In this document: positions 6,079-8,411 of the stretch, one piece after another
Layout: each line of letters opens with the position of its first letter
Position numbering within the stretch: position 1 is the first letter of the stretch
DNA from: JAWXCH01 sp034440595
GTDB taxonomy: Bacteria; Planctomycetota; Planctomycetia; Pirellulales; JALHPA01
Reading direction: 5' to 3'
Assembly (NCBI GenBank): GCA_034440595.1
Contig: JAWXCH010000579.1
Coordinates: forward strand, 1-8,411
DNA: 8,411 bases
The notes under the pieces: model-generated
Told to the model about the DNA's origin: nothing
The model's database searches: none
Seen by the model: the letters and a program-made list of their open reading frames with translations, nothing else
Made by a program: the position numbers and the translations under genes

Positions 6079-6759
6079 TAGCGAACCGGCCTTGCGACGA
6101 CGGATCATCATGGCCACGCCACCCATCGCACCAATTGCGGCCAGGGCGATGCTGGTTGGTTCGGGCACTGGCTGAAAGTAACCAGGATTACCGGTTACTC
6201 CGCTGGTATTGCTGACCCAGCCGTTGGGTGCTTGCACTGCGCTCAGGTTATATGGACCACCACCTGGGACGGTATCGGCGAAGTCCCACAGGCTGACATC
6301 GTTGGCACCCAGTGCGGCCAAGGTTGTCGGCACACCCGAGCGGTTCAGTGTCCGCGGGATCGAACCGTAGGTCAGTTGATCGGCCAACGCGTTGCTGCCA
6401 TCGTACAGGTTGATTTCATCCCCGTTGCCAATGTTGCTGCTGTAACCGCCGAGGATCTTGGTCGATAGTGGCAATCCCCACGCAGTGCGGAAGGTGGCCG
6501 CGGACGTTTCGGTGATCACTACCGATTCGCTGGGAGCGACAATTCCAAACCCGGAGAGGCTGAACGTGCCTGGAATCTGACTGTCGTCGTCGTAGCTCCA
6601 GCCAGTCATGTCGACTGGCGTGGCACCAGTATTAGTGAATTCGATGTATTCACCAGGCGATCCGCTGTACATCCACTCGGTGATGTGCATCGCGGCCTTG
6701 GCCTCGACTGCGGAAAACGCCACGGCAACAATCGCTGCCAAAACAAAAAACTTCTTCAT
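5389..6759 (-). CDS. Double precursor: two signal peptide-lamin-tail-PEP-CTERM units fused in frame
   Basis: A 456-residue open reading frame from ATG 6759, chosen because AAAGGA lies 9 bases upstream and MKKFFVLAAIVAVAFSAVEA is a canonical signal peptide (an in-frame GTG at 6816 adds only a poor 19-residue extension). Unit 1 (residues 1 to about 226) is signal peptide, lamin-tail domain (MHITEWMY, GEYIEFTNTG, MTGWSYDDD, GNGDEINLYD), then VPEPTSIAL (198-206), hydrophobic helix and RRRK (220-223). After only four residues (AGSL) comes M228 (ATG 6078-6076) and a second signal peptide (MQFAHERRNGR, TILSAVLSVCVIFGLAS, SANA|A). This leads into a diverged lamin-tail domain (GIFISEV, DWFELTNSTGSAIDISGWSMDD, GDGVNIFNGSN) and a second sorting signal, VPEPGSILL (431-439) to NRRLRA. 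Unit 1 closely resembles the 3056-2352 protein; unit 2 is distant. A natural polyprotein, two genes fused by stop loss, or a frame-restoring error at the joint are all possible. The joint carries TAATG in the adjacent frame. Confidence 0.85.
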   Translation of the reverse strand: MKKFFVLAAIVAVAFSAVEAKAAMHITEWMYSGSPGEYIEFTNTGATPVDMTGWSYDDDSQIPGTFSLSGFGIVAPSESVVITETSAATFRTAWGLPLSTKILGGYSSNIGNGDEINLYDGSNALADQLTYGSIPRTLNRSGVPTTLAALGANDVSLWDFADTVPGGGPYNLSAVQAPNGWVSNTSGVTGNPGYFQPVPEPTSIALAAIGAMGGVAMMIRRRKAGSLMQFAHERRNGRTILSAVLSVCVIFGLASSANAAGIFISEVSPWSSGNSFIGSDWFELTNSTGSAIDISGWSMDDGSATPGIAPLTGITLVAPGESVVFIEGSDPMLVSDFKTLWFGANPPVGLQIGLYSGSGIGLSTSGDGVNIFNGSNGPEASVTFGGNSGPMTFDNAAGLNNAAISTLSAIGVNGAFAAVNESTSIGSPGAVPEPGSILLLIVGAGAFAFANRRLRA

Positions 6760-7047
6760 GGTAACTTTTCCTTTTAAGAAAGAATAACAATGGAAACCAT
6801 TCCACATCGCATGCACCCTGCAATGCGATGACTGAGGCCGGCAAAATGCCGGCGACTCAAACTTCCCTGTGACTTGACAAGTTGTAGCCGTCGAATGTTT
6901 CCAGCGCGCTAGCAGCAGAAGAGTTCATCGCGTTTGTTTTGTGAGACGGGCGCGAGGATTGTGTGATGTGGTATTTCGAAAGATGCGATCGAGCCAACGA
7001 GAAACGATGACGAGTGGATGCGGCATTGTGCTGAACCCGAAATGAAA
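6760..7047. other. Long leader/intergenic region of the double lamin-tail gene
   Basis: About 290 bases without a credible gene. On the - strand, close to the gene, it holds the AAAGGA ribosome binding site and two adjacent hairpins (entered separately). Further out, around 6923-6943, is a CACAAAACAAACGCG stretch that resembles sequences upstream of the genes starting at 5138 and 3056. A short frame at 7106-6909 is not protein-like. I could not assign a promoter with confidence. Confidence 0.5.
6805..6859 (-). promoter_or_regulatory. Two adjacent hairpins in the leader of the double lamin-tail gene
   Basis: Hairpin 1 (6805-6830): CATCGCATGCA, loop CCC, then TGCAATGCGATG, an 11-bp stem with one bulged base. 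Hairpin 2 (6833-6859): TGAG-GCCGGC, loop AAAAT, GCCGGC-(GA)-CTCA, a stem with a two-base bulge. They lie about 45 and 75 bases before the ATG at 6759. Neither is followed by a U tract on the - strand, so they are not obvious terminators. They could be leader structure, an operator or a remnant repeat element. Function is not established. Confidence 0.45.
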
Positions 7048-7083
7048 ATGGCCGCGGTCAGCATTCTTGCTGACCGCGGCCAT
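7048..7083 (-). terminator. Terminator of the QWNFN-type gene
   Basis: A perfect 16-bp stem, ATGGCCGCGGTCAGCA (7048-7063) with its complement at 7068-7083, and a four-base loop TTCT. On the - strand it is followed by TTTTCATTT. It lies 42 bases beyond the TAA at 7126-7128. It is the strongest hairpin in the window. Confidence 0.88.
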
Positions 7084-7125
7084 CGAGTGTCACTAGTCCC
7101 GATCACTATTTTCTATCACTGGCCA

Positions 7126-8040
7126 TTATCGCTTGCGGCGGTAGACCAGCAATCCCATCGAGGCTGCACCGATTGCGGCCAGCGCCAGCGAAGCCGGTTC
7201 GGGCACCACAGTCGCCGCAGAAATGGTTACCATATCAAGGCGATAATTGCCGGCAGTTCCATTGTATGGACCTACCAATGGATCTGCATCTGCACGTTGA
7301 AAAGCAGCGTTGGCAGCGTAGGATCCACCAGCGTCGGAGAAAGCGACTGGCGAAAATGCCGAGACAACCTTGAATCCAAAGTTGGGATTGTTGTCGACCG
7401 CTAGAATCGAAGACAGATCGCGCGACAAACCATTGGCCCAATTGTCGTTGGTGGAGTTGAAGTCGAACAGCGATCCAAACGGGGTGAAGGTGGTGCCGTC
7501 AGTGGTGTACATAAACTGTGCATACCGTGGCGATCCATCGGTTGCATTGATGTCCAACGTCACAGAAATGCCTGAAAATCCCGCAGTGGAAGCGGTAAAT
7601 TGCGCTCCCGATAGCAGGGAGGTGGTGCCCGACCAACCATTCGAAACCGAGCCACGAACTCGCCACGAAAGGTCGGGGGAGATCGCAGGATCCGATGAGC
7701 CGATCCCACTCGTCGCAGTTGGAAAATCTCCGTTATGCGCGTTGGAATTCATCCCTACCATCGATGCCACTCCAATGCCAGTAGACGGCACAGGACTGTT
7801 GTTGGTGCCAGGGGAGTTGACATTGAAATTCCATTGGGTGACGACGGCGGCACTCCCCGACTGGGCGAGTGAGCAAGTCACTAGTGCTCCAAGAAAGAGC
7901 TTGGCACACAGCCGTCGGCCGTTACGAATGGAGCCGCTACGAATGGAATTGCGTAAATAGTTCAGCGACGCGAGCATTTGTAGGTCCACTTTAGAGAATT
8001 GTAAATCAGCAACGCGCGGGGTGCGCATTGACGATGGCAT
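7126..8040 (-). CDS. Secreted PEP-CTERM protein of unknown function (QWNFN type)
   Basis: A 304-residue precursor from ATG 8040. The signal peptide is near residues 42-65 (GRRLCAKLFLGALVTCSLAQSGSAA). The mature part begins VVTQWNFN and contains PSTGIGVASMVG, FSGISVTLDINATDGSPRYAQFMYTTDGTTFTPFG (155-189), LSRDLSSILAVDNNPNFGFKVVSAF and YRLDMVTIS. I recognise this pattern from secreted PEP-CTERM proteins of planctomycetes and cyanobacteria that look like beta-sandwich domains, but I know of no assigned function. The end is VPEPASLAL (279-287), a hydrophobic helix and YRRKR, the standard sorting signal. The start is uncertain: ATGs at 8040, 8028 and 7977 are all in frame, none with a strong ribosome binding site. 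The last would leave a more usual n-region and a 283-residue protein. It is probably a single-gene transcript, ending at the 7048-7083 terminator and diverging from the partial gene at the right edge. Confidence 0.85.
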   Translation of the reverse strand: MPSSMRTPRVADLQFSKVDLQMLASLNYLRNSIRSGSIRNGRRLCAKLFLGALVTCSLAQSGSAAVVTQWNFNVNSPGTNNSPVPSTGIGVASMVGMNSNAHNGDFPTATSGIGSSDPAISPDLSWRVRGSVSNGWSGTTSLLSGAQFTASTAGFSGISVTLDINATDGSPRYAQFMYTTDGTTFTPFGSLFDFNSTNDNWANGLSRDLSSILAVDNNPNFGFKVVSAFSPVAFSDAGGSYAANAAFQRADADPLVGPYNGTAGNYRLDMVTISAATVVPEPASLALAAIGAASMGLLVYRRKR

Positions 8041-8368
8041 GCTACCGGAGAATTGTGAGCATCCCGTTTGCGCGAAATCAGTTCGGTATGTGATTCACGT
8101 GAGCGATTCCACTTGGTGTCGGGATGCGGCACTTCCGATTAGATGAATCGCTGTCTTCCAGAGTGTTCGCGGCTGCTTTACTTGATCTTCACTGCCACGC
8201 TGGTCGGCCGTGATCGGTGCGTGCTCCGGTTTCACTTGCTCACACAATTTGCGCATGGAAATCGCGAGAGGCTAATCCGTTCACAACAAATGTGATCTAT
8301 GTTGTGTGGCGTTGACGGCATCAAGCGATGCAAGTCTTTCCATTCACCAAGTTCTGGAGTTACACCTG
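8041..8368. other. Divergent intergenic region
   Basis: About 330 bases between the - strand gene starting at 8040 and the probable + strand gene starting at 8369. I see no coding sequence. It contains a dyad CACAACA-N11-TGTTGTG (8282-8288 and 8300-8306), which may be an operator. A small GCATC-AAGC-GATGC inverted repeat (8318-8331) overlaps the end of a TTGACG that could be a -35 box for the + gene, but no good -10 follows. Promoters for both genes should lie here. Confidence 0.5.
8282..8306. promoter_or_regulatory. Inverted repeat, possible operator
   Basis: Arms CACAACA and TGTTGTG are perfect complements separated by 11 bases (AATGTGATCTA), giving a 25-base dyad with centre spacing typical of sites for dimeric regulators. 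It lies about 63 bases before the ATG at 8369. There is no direct evidence of binding. Confidence 0.3.
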
Positions 8369-8411
8369 ATGAAATGCACACGACTGTGGACCAAAGTATT
8401 CTCACTCATAC
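8369..8411 (+). CDS. Start of a probable + strand gene, cut by window
   Basis: The ATG at 8369-8371 is preceded by GGAG (8356-8359) with 9 bases between, a good ribosome binding site. The 14 visible codons read MKCTRLWTKVFSLI, a basic then hydrophobic start that would suit a signal peptide or membrane anchor. The frame stays open to the window edge. Nothing can be said about its product; another exported protein would fit the neighbourhood. Confidence 0.45.
   Translation, partial: MKCTRLWTKVFSLI

Noticed and set aside
6760..6816. GTG start at 6816 for the double lamin-tail gene
   Set aside because: It adds 19 residues before a textbook MKKFF signal peptide that has its own ribosome binding site.
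7370..7960. A 196-residue + strand open frame opposite the QWNFN-type gene
   Set aside because: Antisense shadow; the - strand frame carries the signal peptide and the PEP-CTERM tail.
1..8411. tRNA, rRNA, CRISPR arrays, integrases or insertion sequences
   Set aside because: I saw no cloverleaf, rRNA-like sequence, regular repeat-spacer series or transposase motif on either strand.

Overview
The window looks like a chromosomal segment of a planctomycete, probably the Pirellulales. The reasons are several secreted proteins ending in PEP-CTERM sorting signals (VPEP, a hydrophobic stretch, then an Arg-rich tail), dockerin-like repeats next to such a signal, lamin-tail domain proteins, and a REP-like hairpin of a type I associate with this group. 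The lineage is inferred from gene content only.

Left part, + strand (1-2272): a receiver domain cut by the left edge, a membrane-anchored calcineurin-like metallophosphoesterase of the YaeI/YkuE type, and a small membrane protein with a C-terminal J domain. The first two genes are 15 bases apart. The J-protein gene follows after about 125 bases occupied by an imperfect inverted repeat that resembles a REP/BIME element. This group appears to be housekeeping or signalling in nature and has no visible link to what follows.

Middle and right, - strand (2273-8040): a run of four open reading frames that carry five PEP-CTERM signals. Read in the direction of transcription they are: a 'QWNFN'-type secreted protein of unknown function (8040-7126); an open reading frame in which two complete precursors (signal peptide, lamin-tail domain, PEP-CTERM) are joined in frame (6759-5389); a large protein with a propeller-like N-terminus, a beta-sandwich module, two dockerin-like repeats and PEP-CTERM (5138-3405); and a single lamin-tail PEP-CTERM protein (3056-2352). 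Each is followed by a strong hairpin with a U-rich tail on its own strand, so they appear to be separately transcribed genes that have accumulated by duplication rather than one operon. Proteins of this kind are expected to be exported and then processed by an exosortase. No exosortase gene is in the window.

The most unusual points are the in-frame double precursor with a TAATG stop/start signature in the adjacent frame at the joint, and the near-identical 3' hairpin plus flank after two otherwise unrelated PEP-CTERM genes, which hints at exchange of a 'sorting tail plus terminator' cassette. The right end (8041-8411) is a divergent intergenic region with a dyad, followed by the first codons of a probable + strand gene that leaves the window.
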